A stretch of DNA of 64,000 nt from Candidatus Promineifilum breve (GTDB lineage Bacteria; Chloroflexota; Anaerolineae; Promineifilales; Promineifilaceae). Below are positions 51,001-61,100 of the stretch, one piece after another. The notes beneath the pieces are model-generated. The model ran no database searches. It was not told where the DNA came from and worked only from the letters and a program-made list of their open reading frames with translations. The stretch is taken from contig NZ_LN890655.1 in NCBI RefSeq assembly GCF_900066015.1, positions 1,652,726 to 1,716,725 of the forward strand, in the 5' to 3' direction. The position numbers and the translations under genes are program-made. The stretch's first letter is position 1; each line of letters opens with the position of its first letter.

Positions 51001-52012
51001 TGAACGCATTCACCGGCGCGCTACGCATCATCTTGAAGTCGGCCGATTCGCCGCCGGCGGCCTCGCGCACGTTGCCGGCCGCGTCCACAATGCGCACCTT
51101 GAACTTAATCTTGGCCTGGTTGGCGATGTGGGGCATCGTCCAGGTCATGGTGGTCGAGGTGGCGCCGTTCTTGGGCTTATACGTGCCGATGTGGTTGATG
51201 ACGCCGCCGGTGAGCTGCTCTTCCTTGCCGCCGGGCCACCAGTTATTGCGCCCCAGGTTGTGCCAGTCGCGGAAGACGGTGTCGTTGTCCTCGTCGTAGC
51301 CCTCATACCAGCCGTGGAATTCGATATAGGCCGTGTCGGCCGAGAAGTCGGCCGAGAGCTTGAGGGTATTGCTATTGACGGTCAGCGTGCCCCCGGCATT
51401 GGGATTCACCGTGCCGTTGTCATCCTGGATGGATGTCAGATGGCCGTCGGGTGGGGTCACGTCGCTGCCCGGGCCGGGAACCAGCGGGGCGTCATTGGTG
51501 TGGTAGATGCGAAAGCCGATGTCGTGAACGTGAAACTTCTTCTCGCCCCAGAAGGTCATGGTGTTGACGCCGACGACTAATTCCGACTTGTCGACTTCCA
51601 TGATGTAGGGGGTGCGGCTCCAGTCGGAACCCACCGGCGGGTGATAGACGGTCGAGTTATTGTTGAATTTGAAAGTGGCCGCCTGGATGTCGTAATTGCG
51701 CCACAGGTCGAGGTACAACTCGATCTTGGCCGCGTTGGTGAAATCGTCGGGCAGGGTGAAGGTGACGGTCTTGGGGCACTTATTCGGGAGGTGCGGCTCC
51801 AGATAGAACGTGCCATACGGACTGGTCGGCGTGCCGTCGTCGTTGCAGCCGCCGGTGAACTGGCTATGGTGGACCCAGTACTCTTTATAGGTGACTTCGT
51901 TGCTGGCCTCGAAAATGCCCGCTTTCACGGCCGACGGGCCGGTCAGCAGCAGGCTCCCAAGAATTCCCAGGACCAGCAAGAGAAATGCGTTGCGTGGTTT
52001 GTTTGTTGACAT
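48029..52012 (-). CDS. Giant secreted InlB-repeat/LamG-like protein 2
   Basis: About 1327 residues from ATG 52012 (MSTNKPRNAFLLLVLGILGS, signal peptide to about residue 32). Order: an N-terminal exported module shared with protein 4 ('EVTYKEYWVHHSQFTGGC' to about 410, including 'FRDWHNLGRNNWWPGGK'), a Big_5-like Ig domain ('NPLPNATNVDVKSSIVAHVG'), an FN3-like domain ('LPNGANISWNTDEPATSRVDY' split), a LamG-like/DUF1349-type module ('DDFNACLLNGSLWQTY'), five InlB-type repeats (for example 'WNFSGWSGGATGTE'), a putative Ig domain ('PIADQKVLVGELVSFEV'), and the tail 'TAIALPVVMGG'. No other anchor visible. Confidence 0.88.
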   Translation of the reverse strand: MSTNKPRNAFLLLVLGILGSLLLTGPSAVKAGIFEASNEVTYKEYWVHHSQFTGGCNDDGTPTSPYGTFYLEPHLPNKCPKTVTFTLPDDFTNAAKIELYLDLWRNYDIQAATFKFNNNSTVYHPPVGSDWSRTPYIMEVDKSELVVGVNTMTFWGEKKFHVHDIGFRIYHTNDAPLVPGPGSDVTPPDGHLTSIQDDNGTVNPNAGGTLTVNSNTLKLSADFSADTAYIEFHGWYEGYDEDNDTVFRDWHNLGRNNWWPGGKEEQLTGGVINHIGTYKPKNGATSTTMTWTMPHIANQAKIKFKVRIVDAAGNVREAAGGESADFKMMRSAPVNAFIIHDFSDYGLHMDGSRPDLVEYNFTMPPTVTTGFNQAYLVGAFWRNPDFAINGGSPTTVGVNDWSLGIKSFNKTPLIPGLNRITFLYAGGIGAFIEYPGPMFVLRNSGAVVDNAPPHVSGQNPLPNATNVDVKSSIVAHVGDDLFGVDWTTVNMTVNGDDVTNKAKLGGVMGDYLLTYKPQGNLAFSTEYNVTIDACDLKGNCMQTVTYKFTTAAPDTTPPTISNINVTPLPNGANISWNTDEPATSRVDYGKTQNYELGSFQDDTLKTAHTAEIRGLQPDTLYHFRVKGQDEQGNTGQSGDETFTTLQFGELLSDDFNACLLNGSLWQTYALTGGVSLFMNGEQAEINVPGGASHDWTTGGPPRIMQTASNADFSVEVKFDTNVDALGQFQGILVEEDADTYARIAFENAAAGRLVYARFVKDGVVLKNFSFTIPADKQITLMKVTRTGDSFNWFYYDVNQWKKPPGAPYTLAMTPLKIGFYAGNSGAGGTQPAFKSVIDYFFNSALPIVPEDGAPMVVNVTQVGTGTVTKLPDKAKYVCGEEVILSATTIPGWSFIEWGGDVTSVSPTAAVTIDAPKYVTATFTQDQYLLNVVIENDGVGGAGNTVTKSPDQPTYLYDEVVQLTAEAEPGWRFVEWTGGVNSTSPTVSLTMRQTETVIAHFEQEHYTLDVNLVNNGVGVGGTVSQSPSQTTYLYGDEVTLTAAPNPGWNFSGWSGGATGTELSTEVTITGDTVVTATFDQIHYDLNVTVVGGGQVIQAPEKDYYLYGDMVTLTVDGGTCWSFTGWGGALSGSNPVEILTITDDIDVTATFEVNVYTLTVNEVGPGTVTIMPDLNEYTCGDDITLRAVPATNNYFTGWSGDLSGAENPLNFTIEQDTVVTATFTSNPPPVVDPIADQKVLVGELVSFEVNATDSGGEALTLTAEGLPPGASFEDNGDGTASFNWLPGLIDIGEYTVTFIATDISGGQGSVTVTITVGGTAIALPVVMGG

Positions 52013-52071
52013 TGCTTCCTCAACTTGATACTTCTTGATGGACAAGCAGCTCCTTTGGCTCACTCTTCCAG

Positions 52072-53067
52072 CTATTTAACGGGTAAGGGCCGCGGCGCGC
52101 CGGCCAGCATCCGGCGGGCGGCTTCGGTGTTGGGCCGCGGCGAATCGACCGAGTAGATCTCGTTCAGGCCGAATTGGCGCAACATACGGTCGGCCAGGGC
52201 GCGCTGGTCGGGGGTGATGTGTTTCATCCAGCCATCCAGCCGGTTTTTGCCGGTGATGATGGCGCTGTCCGGCTTGCTGGAATTGGACGGCTTTTGCATG
52301 GCCTCGAAGATGCGCGGATCCCACTCCTTGCCATAGAAGGTAAAGAGCTTTTCGATCTCGCGCTCCGGCTCCTCGCAGAACCCCTCATAGAAGGCCAGGT
52401 GCACGTCGCCCGGTTGCAGTTGGGACAGGGCCACGTAGTTTTCGACGCACCACATCCACAGCCGCTTCTCGAACAGGGTATCGGCCGCGGCGATCTGCTC
52501 GCGGAACGGCTCCAGATAGTCGGCCATCAGTTGCGGCTGGACGAGCAGGATGTCGTGCAGGTCGATTTCCCAATCGAGGCGGGCCTGCGACAGGCAGACC
52601 GCGCACGGGTGGCGCAGCAGCAGAGCCACGCGCAGGCCGGGGAAATGGTTGACCAGCCACTTCAGATAGAGGCTGGCGCGGATAAATTTGACCAGGCGCT
52701 TGGTGGCGACGATGCGCGTGTTGAAGCGGTCGGCCCAGTCGTTGCGCAGCCGGCCGGTCAGGGCCAGGCGCAGCGGCTCGATGTAGGCCGGGTTATCGTC
52801 GTCGGGGCGAATGTACTGGATGGCGTTGAAGTGGGCGAACGACTCGATGCGCCCGTTGCGATCCGGCTCGTCCATCAGCCGGTACTCGTTGCGGTAGTTA
52901 ATGACCTCGGAAATCCAGGTCGTGCCGCTGCGGCCCGTGCCGGCCAGCACCAGCGAGTCGCGGTAGTCGGACGAGAGATCCAGGTAATAGCGGTGGCGCA
53001 TCTTGTTGCGAATGCGCTCCGGATGAAAGCGACCTTTGCGCTCTTTGGTCATGTGCAACATTTTCAT
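52072..53067 (-). CDS. Sulfotransferase
   Basis: A 331-residue cytoplasmic PAPS-dependent enzyme. 5'-PSB loop 'LVLAGTGRSGTTWISEVI' near residue 38 and 3'-phosphate motif 'LRVALLLRHPCAVCLSQARL' near 148 are both intact. C-terminal 'RMLRQFGLNEIYSVD' is typical of bacterial sulfotransferases. It lies between two giant secreted-protein genes, all on the minus strand, 59 bp upstream of protein 2. Acceptor unknown; either the nearby glycan or the giant proteins' glycans would fit. Confidence 0.9.
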   Translation of the reverse strand: MKMLHMTKERKGRFHPERIRNKMRHRYYLDLSSDYRDSLVLAGTGRSGTTWISEVINYRNEYRLMDEPDRNGRIESFAHFNAIQYIRPDDDNPAYIEPLRLALTGRLRNDWADRFNTRIVATKRLVKFIRASLYLKWLVNHFPGLRVALLLRHPCAVCLSQARLDWEIDLHDILLVQPQLMADYLEPFREQIAAADTLFEKRLWMWCVENYVALSQLQPGDVHLAFYEGFCEEPEREIEKLFTFYGKEWDPRIFEAMQKPSNSSKPDSAIITGKNRLDGWMKHITPDQRALADRMLRQFGLNEIYSVDSPRPNTEAARRMLAGAPRPLPVK

Positions 53068-53356
53068 ACGGCATGAACTCCTGCGTGATACATCCTGGCG
53101 CGGCCGGGCGCGCGAATTGGCAATCCGTTATGGGTGGGGCTACCCCTGTCATTCTGGTAATCGAACTAACGGTACGGTTCGGGGTTAATACGATACTGTT
53201 CAGCGGCGCGCTACCCAGCCATCGGCCGCCGGATACTCGGCCCTAATCCTGTGGGTTTATCAATACTATTAGCAGAATAGGCCGATTCGCTTACGATGCC
53301 TCTTAAGCGAGCCGGGCGGCCGCCCCCTATGAGACGGCCGCCCGGTATGTCGCTGT
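53068..53356. other. Gap between sulfotransferase and giant protein 3
   Basis: 289 bp. Apart from the terminator hairpin at 53312-53345 I see no gene or clear regulatory motif; AT-rich stretches around 53160-53280 could hold the promoter of the sulfotransferase gene. Confidence 0.5.
53312..53345 (-). terminator. GC-rich hairpin after giant protein 3
   Basis: CCGGGCGGCCG (53312-53322) and its exact complement (53335-53345), loop 12 nt, 11 bp after the stop codon. Confidence 0.85.
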
Positions 53357-56300
53357 CTATTGAATCACGGTCGGCAGGAAAAGCTTATGACTCTCCAGCA
53401 GTACAAAGGTGGCCGTCACGGCGTGCTTGCCCGAGACGGTCAGGCTTTGCGTCGGCGTCACGCCATTGAGTGCGCCGCTCCAGTTCAGGAACTCCCAACC
53501 GGCGGCCGGCGTGGCCGATAGCTGCACCTGCTGGCCGCAGGTGTAGGCCGGGCCGGGCGGCGTCTGGCTGACCGTGCCCTGGCCCACCTTGCTGACGGTG
53601 ATGCCCGGCGCGTTGGCGTCTTCGGGGACAATGGGCGCGGCGGCGTTGAAGAAGTAGTCGAACAGCGCCGTATGGCCGGGGGCAGTCGTCTGGTTGCTGG
53701 TGGCCTGGCTGGCGGCAAAGATACCCACCCGCTCGACGTTCATGGCGAACTTGAAGGTGTTCTTGGGCACGCCAATCCACGGATCCGCGTCGTTGGCACG
53801 ATACATCATCTTCCATTGGTCGCCGTTGCGGTGGACGCGCATACTCAGCCCCGGCGTGGCGGGCACGGGGACAGCTTCCCTGAAGCGTATCCGGCCCACG
53901 CCGGCGTCGACCGTGCCGGCGAAGAAGTACAGCGCCGTGCCGTCATATTGGAAGTCGGCCCGTAGGAACACGTCGTCGCTCATTTCGATCAATACGCCCT
54001 GGGTCTGGATGCCGGCGGTGAGGGGCGAATCGAAGCGCACGAACAACTCGAAATCGGTGTTGGCGACTTCCTGCGTCAGCCGGGCGCTGTGGTTGCCGTC
54101 CTTCCAGATGTCGTAGTTGACGCCCGGCGGGATGACGATCTGCACCTGTGAGCCGGTGAGGCTGTAGTCGGCCTGGCCCAGCGGGTCCTTCCACGTCCAC
54201 AGCGGCGACAGCGTGCCGCAGCCGTCGAAGTCGTCGGAGATGACCTCGTTGGCTTCCTCGAAGGTGGCGGTAATGCTCTTGTCGCCGTCCATCACCAATT
54301 GCAGCGGGTTACTGTTGCCCACCGCGCCGCCGCTCCAGCCGGTGAAGACGTAGCCGCTTTCGGCCGTGGCCGTCAGGGTGATGGTGGTGCCGGCGATGAA
54401 CTGCGTGCCCGGCGGATCGACGGCCACGCTGCCCGGCCCCTCCTTCAATACGGTCAGGGTATAGAGTGGGGCCGGTTCGAATGTGGCCGAGACGGTCTTG
54501 TTGCCGGTCATCTGGAGGATGAACGGGTTGAGCGTGCCCGTGGCGTCGCCGGTCCAGCCGGTAAACATATACCCCAGGGCGGGCACGGCCGTCAGGGTGA
54601 CGTTTTCGTTGGGGGCATAGAGGTCGCGCGGCGGATCGGCGGTGATCGAGCCGTTGACCGGCGGCAGGATGGTCAGGCTATAGATACCTTCCAGCCCGAA
54701 GTGGGCGGTGATGTTCATGTCCTGGGTGACGATAATGGTCGCCGGGTTGTCGCTGCCGTCCAGATCGCCGCTCCAGTTGATGAACTCGTAGCCTGGGGCG
54801 GGCATGGCCGTCAGAACGACTTCCTGGCCGTAGGTATACTCGGTCTGCGACGGGTTGCGTTGCACCGAACCGCTGCCGTCGAGGGTGATATTGACCGTGA
54901 AGGTGTCGCTGGGGATGAAGTTGGCCGTCACGACCGAGTTCTTGGTCATGGTCAACTGGCCGGGGTTGGCGCTGCCGAGCAGGTCGCCGCTCCAGCCGGT
55001 GAACATAAAGCCCTGGGCCGGAACCGGCGTCAGGGTGACGACCTCGCCGTTGTAGTAGGCCGCTTTGGCCGGGCTGGCCGTGACGCTGCCCGACCCGGCC
55101 GGATTGGGCGCGACGGTCAGGGTAAATTCATTGGTGGCGAAGTTGGCCGTCACGCTCTTGTCGGCGTCCATGAGGATGGTCACCGGGTTAGTCGTGCCGG
55201 ATGCGGCCCCGCTCCAGCCCACAAAGCTGGCCCCGGCTCCGGGCACGGCCGTCAGCGTCACGCTCTGGCCGTGGAGATAGGTCGGCCCCGGCGGATTCTG
55301 CGTCACCGTCCCGTTGCCGTTGACGGTGACGGTCAGCGCCCGCGGCGGCGCGGCGGCGAAGTTGGCGAAGATGGTCTTGTTGCCGTTGACGGTGATGACC
55401 AGGGGATTGGTCACGCCGGTGGCGTCGCCGCTCCAGTTGACGAACAGGTTGCCCAGCGTGGGCGTGGCCGTCAGCGTCACCTGCTCCCCGGCGCTATAGG
55501 CCGCCTTGTCGGGGAATTTGGTGACTGTGCCCGCGCCGACAGGGGTGGTGGTGACGGTATAGGTCACGTCGGCCACGAAGTTGGCCGTGACGTTCTTGGT
55601 GGCGTTCATCACCAATGTCCCCGGGTTGGCCGTGCCGATCAAATCGCCGCTCCACGAGTCGAACTTGAAGCCCTCGGCCGGTAGCGGTGTCAGGGTGACG
55701 GTCTCATCGCAGGCGTAATTTTCCTTGACCGGGCTGCGCTCCACCGTGCCGGAGCCGGTGGTGGTGATGTTGAGCTTGCGCTGGGAATCTTCCGGGGCGA
55801 TGGGGCTGTCGGTGTTGAAGAAGTAATCGACCTTGCCCACGAAGGCCGGGTTGGGGCCGGAGTTGCCGGCATAGACGCCGTAGCTGGACACGGCCATATT
55901 GTAGGAGAAGCCGGCGGCGAAACTCCACGTCGTGCCGTTGGCCGAGTAGTAGAGGTTCCACACGTCGGTGACGCCGGGCGTATAGACGCGCTTGACGCGC
56001 AGGTACATCGGCGCGGTGATGGTGATGGGCACGTTGGCCTTCTGCGTCGCTACGCCGTCGACAAAGGTAAAGGCCTGAATCCGGTAGCTGCTGCCGTCGT
56101 GGAGGAAGTTGTAGCGCAGGAAGTTGTCCTCGTCTTCCTCGATCAGGATGCCCTGGGCCTGGTTCTTGGTGCTCATGGACGAGTCGAACTTGACATCGAA
56201 CTCGAAGTCGTCGTTCTCGGCGAACTGCATGATGCGCGGCGCGTTGCGGCCATTGGTCCAGATATCATGGGCCGATCCGGCGGGCACGGCGAACTCGGCC

Positions 56301-57835
56301 TGCGTGCCGTTCATCGTCAGCGTGGCGTCGCCGCCGGGATTGATGAACGTCCATAACTGCGTATTCAGCCCGCAACCGTTGAAATCATCGGAGACGGGCG
56401 TGGCGATACTGGGGTTGATGAAAACGGCCTTGACGGCCCGGTCGCCGAACATCTGGATCGTGGTCGGGCTGGTCGTGCCGGAGGCATCGCCCTGCCAGCC
56501 GCCGAAGGTGGAGCCGCCGTTGGGCGTGGCCGTCAGCACCACGTCTTCGCCGAAGCGATAGGTCGCCTGTTGCGGGTTGGGGGTGATGCTGCCGCTGCCC
56601 GTGCCCATCGTGTCGAGGGTCAGTTCGGGCTTCGGCTCCACGCTGTTGAGTTGCACCTCGACGTTGCCGAAGCTGGCGTCGGTGTGGTGGGCCACCAGGA
56701 GCACGGAACCGGAGCGCGGCTCGCCGTTGGCCCCCTCGCTGACGATGTCCCAGGCGGCCGGTTCGGCCTGGGTGGCGTTCCACATCTTGAAGCTATAGGT
56801 GGCCGGCTTGTTGGGATTGCTGGACGAGGTGACGTTGAGCTTATAGATGTAGGTCTGGCCGACGGTCAGGGTGAGGGGCTTGGTGCCCAACTCACGGCCG
56901 CCGTGGCCCAGCAATTGCAGCCCCTCGGTGGGCGGCGTGCCTTTTTCGTAGCGATACCAGCCCATTGCGCCCAGACGCCGCCAGCCGGCTACCGGTTGCA
57001 GCGCGTTGCCGGCGTCGAAGTGCCCTTGCCAGCGCACCATGATGCCGATGCCCGGATTTTTGGTCAGCGCCATATTGTTGATGGTGATGGGCACGGTCAC
57101 GGTGTAATCGCGCCAGGAGAGGTCACCGATGGCGATCAGCCGGTCGAAGCCCATGATCGGGGCGCGGGCCTTGCCGGCCTCGATGTTCCACAGGCCATCG
57201 ACCACCTGGGCCACGTCGTTGACTTTCGTACCCCCGGCCCAATTGATGGTGTAGGTTCCCGGCGTCCAGGCCCCGGCAAAGGGCTGGTAATTGACGGTGA
57301 CGACGGCCTGCCCCACACCGGCGGCATTGTCGGTGGCCGTGATGAGCACCGTGTTATTGCCCGGCAGCAGGTCGGTGTAGTCGAGTTCGATGTTGAAATC
57401 GCCGGCATCGATCAGGCGGCTGCTGTTGGGACCGATGGACAGCGTTTGCGACGGGCCGCCGTTGAGCGTATAGCTCAGGCTGACCAATTGCGCCGTGCTG
57501 GTGACCTTGCCGACGATGTTGACCCATTTTTGCGGGTCGCCATCGGGGCCGAAGGTCTGATTGGGGCCGTACCAGACGGCAATCAGCGGCGCATTGGGCG
57601 ACGCGGGCGCGGCCGCGGGCGGCGGCGCGGGGGCCACCGCCTTGGGGCCGGCCACTGCGCCATTGGACAGCGGCGGGATGGACGTGTCGTTCAGTTCGGC
57701 ATCCGTCACCGGGGCGGAAGTGGGCGCGGCGGGGCGGGTTTGGGCCGCCGGGGCTTTGGCGCCGGCCAGGGCTGTCAGGCTCAGCAGCCAGATTAGGACA
57801 ACGCCGGCGCTCATGGATAGGGCTGGTCTTTTCAT
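53357..57835 (-). CDS. Giant secreted InlB-repeat/LamG-like protein 3
   Basis: About 1492 residues from ATG 57835 (MKRPALSMSAGVVLIWLLS; AGGA upstream). Signal peptide to about residue 26, then an Ala/Pro-rich stalk (27-75). An Ig-like domain ('PLIAVWYGPNQTFGPDGDP', 80-190) and a LamG-like domain ('WNIEAGKARAPIMGFDRL', 200-400) follow. Then one InlB-type repeat, a LamG-like/DUF1349-type module ('DDFNGCGLNTQLWTFINPGGD'), seven InlB-type repeats, a second DUF1349-type module ('DDFDGCGTLSPLWTWKDPLG'), one InlB repeat and the tail 'HKLFLPTVIQ'. The two LamG-like modules and nine repeats make it the most repeat-rich of the set. Confidence 0.88.
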   Translation of the reverse strand: MKRPALSMSAGVVLIWLLSLTALAGAKAPAAQTRPAAPTSAPVTDAELNDTSIPPLSNGAVAGPKAVAPAPPPAAAPASPNAPLIAVWYGPNQTFGPDGDPQKWVNIVGKVTSTAQLVSLSYTLNGGPSQTLSIGPNSSRLIDAGDFNIELDYTDLLPGNNTVLITATDNAAGVGQAVVTVNYQPFAGAWTPGTYTINWAGGTKVNDVAQVVDGLWNIEAGKARAPIMGFDRLIAIGDLSWRDYTVTVPITINNMALTKNPGIGIMVRWQGHFDAGNALQPVAGWRRLGAMGWYRYEKGTPPTEGLQLLGHGGRELGTKPLTLTVGQTYIYKLNVTSSSNPNKPATYSFKMWNATQAEPAAWDIVSEGANGEPRSGSVLLVAHHTDASFGNVEVQLNSVEPKPELTLDTMGTGSGSITPNPQQATYRFGEDVVLTATPNGGSTFGGWQGDASGTTSPTTIQMFGDRAVKAVFINPSIATPVSDDFNGCGLNTQLWTFINPGGDATLTMNGTQAEFAVPAGSAHDIWTNGRNAPRIMQFAENDDFEFDVKFDSSMSTKNQAQGILIEEDEDNFLRYNFLHDGSSYRIQAFTFVDGVATQKANVPITITAPMYLRVKRVYTPGVTDVWNLYYSANGTTWSFAAGFSYNMAVSSYGVYAGNSGPNPAFVGKVDYFFNTDSPIAPEDSQRKLNITTTGSGTVERSPVKENYACDETVTLTPLPAEGFKFDSWSGDLIGTANPGTLVMNATKNVTANFVADVTYTVTTTPVGAGTVTKFPDKAAYSAGEQVTLTATPTLGNLFVNWSGDATGVTNPLVITVNGNKTIFANFAAAPPRALTVTVNGNGTVTQNPPGPTYLHGQSVTLTAVPGAGASFVGWSGAASGTTNPVTILMDADKSVTANFATNEFTLTVAPNPAGSGSVTASPAKAAYYNGEVVTLTPVPAQGFMFTGWSGDLLGSANPGQLTMTKNSVVTANFIPSDTFTVNITLDGSGSVQRNPSQTEYTYGQEVVLTAMPAPGYEFINWSGDLDGSDNPATIIVTQDMNITAHFGLEGIYSLTILPPVNGSITADPPRDLYAPNENVTLTAVPALGYMFTGWTGDATGTLNPFILQMTGNKTVSATFEPAPLYTLTVLKEGPGSVAVDPPGTQFIAGTTITLTATAESGYVFTGWSGGAVGNSNPLQLVMDGDKSITATFEEANEVISDDFDGCGTLSPLWTWKDPLGQADYSLTGSQVQIVIPPGVNYDIWKDGNHSARLTQEVANTDFELFVRFDSPLTAGIQTQGVLIEMSDDVFLRADFQYDGTALYFFAGTVDAGVGRIRFREAVPVPATPGLSMRVHRNGDQWKMMYRANDADPWIGVPKNTFKFAMNVERVGIFAASQATSNQTTAPGHTALFDYFFNAAAPIVPEDANAPGITVSKVGQGTVSQTPPGPAYTCGQQVQLSATPAAGWEFLNWSGALNGVTPTQSLTVSGKHAVTATFVLLESHKLFLPTVIQ

Positions 57836-57978
57836 TTTCCTCACACGCTCCCTCTCCGCTTCCAAAGCCGTAGCTCGGTTTGGCCGAGTTCGGCTCGGCC
57901 GGGCCTGGTCAGGCTCGTCCGGCAGCACTTACCGGATTATGGAGAGAATAAGCAAAGTCGCCAATGGAAACAGGACGC

Positions 57979-58013
57979 CCGGTCGTCGGACACCCAAGGT
58001 GTCCGACGACCGG
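57979..58013 (-). terminator. Perfect 16-bp hairpin between giant genes 4 and 3
   Basis: CCGGTCGTCGGACACC and its exact complement around a 3-nt loop. It lies 105 bp after the stop of giant gene 4 and about 145 bp before giant gene 3. The rest of this 283-bp gap (57836-58118) is GC-rich and shows no gene. Confidence 0.8.
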
Positions 58014-58118
58014 AACGCCACTCCGGCCGGGCTGCCAACTGCTGGAACGGCCCGGCCCCGGAACATGCCCGACAGGCGGCGCGGCGGCGGGAAGTCAGTC
58101 GCCGCCGCGCCGCCGGGC

Positions 58119-61100
58119 TTACGGTCGGTCAACGATCATCGGCAGGGCCAGCAAGTGCTGGATAGCCCCCTGCTCGAAGTTGGCAACAATGTCCATATCG
58201 CCCAGGACACTGACGTTGCGTACCGGGTTGGAGCCGGACAGATCGCCGCCCCAGCCGGTAAAGCTCCAGCCGTTGGCCCCGGTGGCAGTCAGCGTCACCG
58301 GCTCGCCACAGTAGTAGCCTTCCTTGTTCGGCGACACTTTCACGTTGCCGCTGCCCAGAATGTCGATGTTGATGGCGTAGCGGCTGTCTTCCGGCTCGAT
58401 GGGCGAGGCGGTGTTGAAGAAGTAGTCGACGACGGCCGTGTGGGCCGGCGTCTCGCCCTTATAGGTCGTGTTGCCGGCAAAGACGCCGACGTGTTTCACT
58501 TCCGTCTGGAAGGTGAACTCGGCGCTCTTGATCCAGTCGCCGCCTTCCAGCTTGTACCACTGCTGCCAGTCGTTGCCGGAGCGGACGACGCGCATGTAGA
58601 GCGGCACATCCACGTCGATCAGGCGCGTCTTGTTGCTGATGTTGCCGGGCACCAGATTCTTGACCGTGGCCGCGTAGACAACGACCTCCGGCGGCAAGTC
58701 GGGATAGGTGCGCAGATAGAAGTCGAAGCGCATGAAGTTCTGTTCATCCTGCTCGATGACCAGCCCCTGAATGGCCCCGCCCTCGGTCAGGATGGAGTCG
58801 AACTTGACCTCGATGGTGAAGTCGGTGTTGTTCGACGGTTGCATCAGGCGCGGCACGTCGATGCCGGTCGTCGGCCAGATGTTGTGCACCGCGCCTTCCG
58901 GCACGGAGATCTCCACCTGGGAGCCGGAGACGGTGTGGTCAGAATCGTCCAGCGGATCGACCCACGTCCAGATGTTACTCAGTTCGCAGGCGCTAAAGTC
59001 GTCGGAGATGAGGCCGGACGAGGCGCTGGTGGAGAACGACAGATTGTCGGAACTCACCGAGTGGCCGAACTCGTCCTCAGAGGTGATCTGGAAGAAGTAG
59101 AGCGTCTCCGGCGACAGGCCGGACAGCACCACCTCGTGTTCAGTCACCAACGGCTCTTCGCTGACCGACCCATCTTCGTAGAACTCCGTCTCGCCGTAAT
59201 CGACCTTGCTGTTGCCGGGCACGTCGGTCGTCCAGGTAACGCGGGCCAGCGTGCCGCCGGGCAGCACCTCGACGTCGTATTCCAGGATTTCGATGGGCGT
59301 CAGATCGGGAATGAACAACGCTTCGAGGGTGAAATCCTGGGTGATGGCGAGTAACAACGGCGCTTGCGTGCTTTCCACGTCGCCGCTCCACAGGGCGAAC
59401 TCATACCCGGAATCGGGCACGGGGGTCAGCGTCACCACGTCGCCATAGACGTAGGCGTCCTTCTGCGGTTCGATGGTGACCGCGCCAGGGCCTTCGGTCG
59501 TGACGGTGACGGCGTAGGTCTGCTGATTGAAGGTGGCGGTGATCGCCATGTGGTCGATAAAGGTCAGCGTGTTGCTGATCGCCTCGCCGCTCAGATCGCC
59601 AGACCAACCGGCGAACAGCCAGCCGTCATCGGCCACAGCCTCGACCGTGACTTCTTCGCCGTGGCCGTAGGTCTCCTTGTCGGGGTTCTTCACCACGCCG
59701 TTGCCGGAGGAATCGCCCACGCCGTTGTTGACGACGGTAATGTCCAAATCATACTGGTTCTGCACCAGATGGGCCAGGGCCAGCACGTCCTGGGTCATGG
59801 TGATGGTCGTTTCCAGGTCGGTGCCGCTGATGCCCTCCCCTTCCCAGCCGACAAACGTCCAGCCCGGTTCGGGGGTCACGGTGAGGGTCACTTCGTCGCC
59901 GTAGAGATAGGTAGGCTGCATCGGGTCGACCGTCAGCGTGCCGCCCGCGCCCACGCCGTCGGCGATGATGAGCGCCTCCAGCGTGTAGGCGTCCTCTTCA
60001 AACGTGGCGGTGATATCCATGTTGCCGGTGACGGGCACGATGGTCGTCGCATCGACGCCGCTCCAGCCGTTCGACCAGCCCGTGAAGCTCCAACCGGGAG
60101 TGGGGATGGCCTGCAAGGTCACCTGGTCGCCATAGTGGTAGGTGCCTTGGTCGGGCGTCCTGGTGACCGTGCCGCCAATGCCGTTGCCCAGACTCTCGAC
60201 GGCCACGTTCATGGTGTAGAGGGTGTCGTTGGTGAAGGTGGCGACGACGTTGAGCGTTCTGGTCAGGGTGATGGTCTCGGATAGATCGGTGCTGGTGATG
60301 TCTCCGCTCCAGCCGGCGAAGTCCCAGTCGAGGGCGGGAGCGGCCGTCAGGACGACCGTCTCGTTGCAATCGTAATTGGCCTTCTGCGGCGAGCGGGTCA
60401 CCTCGCCCTCGCCGACTTTGGTCACATTGACCGAGATGCCCGGGTCGTCGCCGCTCAGCGGCTGGGCCAGGTTCTCGAAGTAGTCGATGTTAGCCGTGAA
60501 GGCCGGGCTGGGGCCGGTGTTGCCGGCGAACACGCCGATCTGGCTCATCGTCAGGGTGCGGGTGATGGTCGTCGCCAGCGCAAAGTTCACGCCGTCGGTG
60601 GAGTATTGCACGTTCCAGAAGCTGCCGGCGCGATTCACCCGCAGGTAATTGGCCGCGCCCTGGGTCACCAGCGTCGAGGAAAGCAGCACCGGGTTGTTGT
60701 TGATGCTGCCGATGACGGTCACACTGTCGGTGTTGGGGCCGTCGTTCTGATAGTTGAAGCGCAGCCAGTTGTTGACGTCTTGCTGGACGAAGATGCCCAT
60801 GGACTGGGACTTTTTGGTGACGACCGAGTCGAACTTGACCTCCACGTCGAAGTCCTGATCGGTGACGAACTGCATCAGGCGCGGCGCTTGTAACCCCTGT
60901 TTCCATATGTCGTGGGGCGTGCCGGAAGCCACGGCGATCTGTGCCCCCGTGCCGGTCATGGTCAGGATGGAGTCACCCTTGGGGTTGATGTAGGACCAGA
61001 CGGATGTATCGAGCGTACAGGAGCTGAATTCGGCCGACTTGATGGCCCCGGGGTCGCGCTTGGTGTGGAAGACCATGTTGGGCGTGGTCGTCGGGTTGGA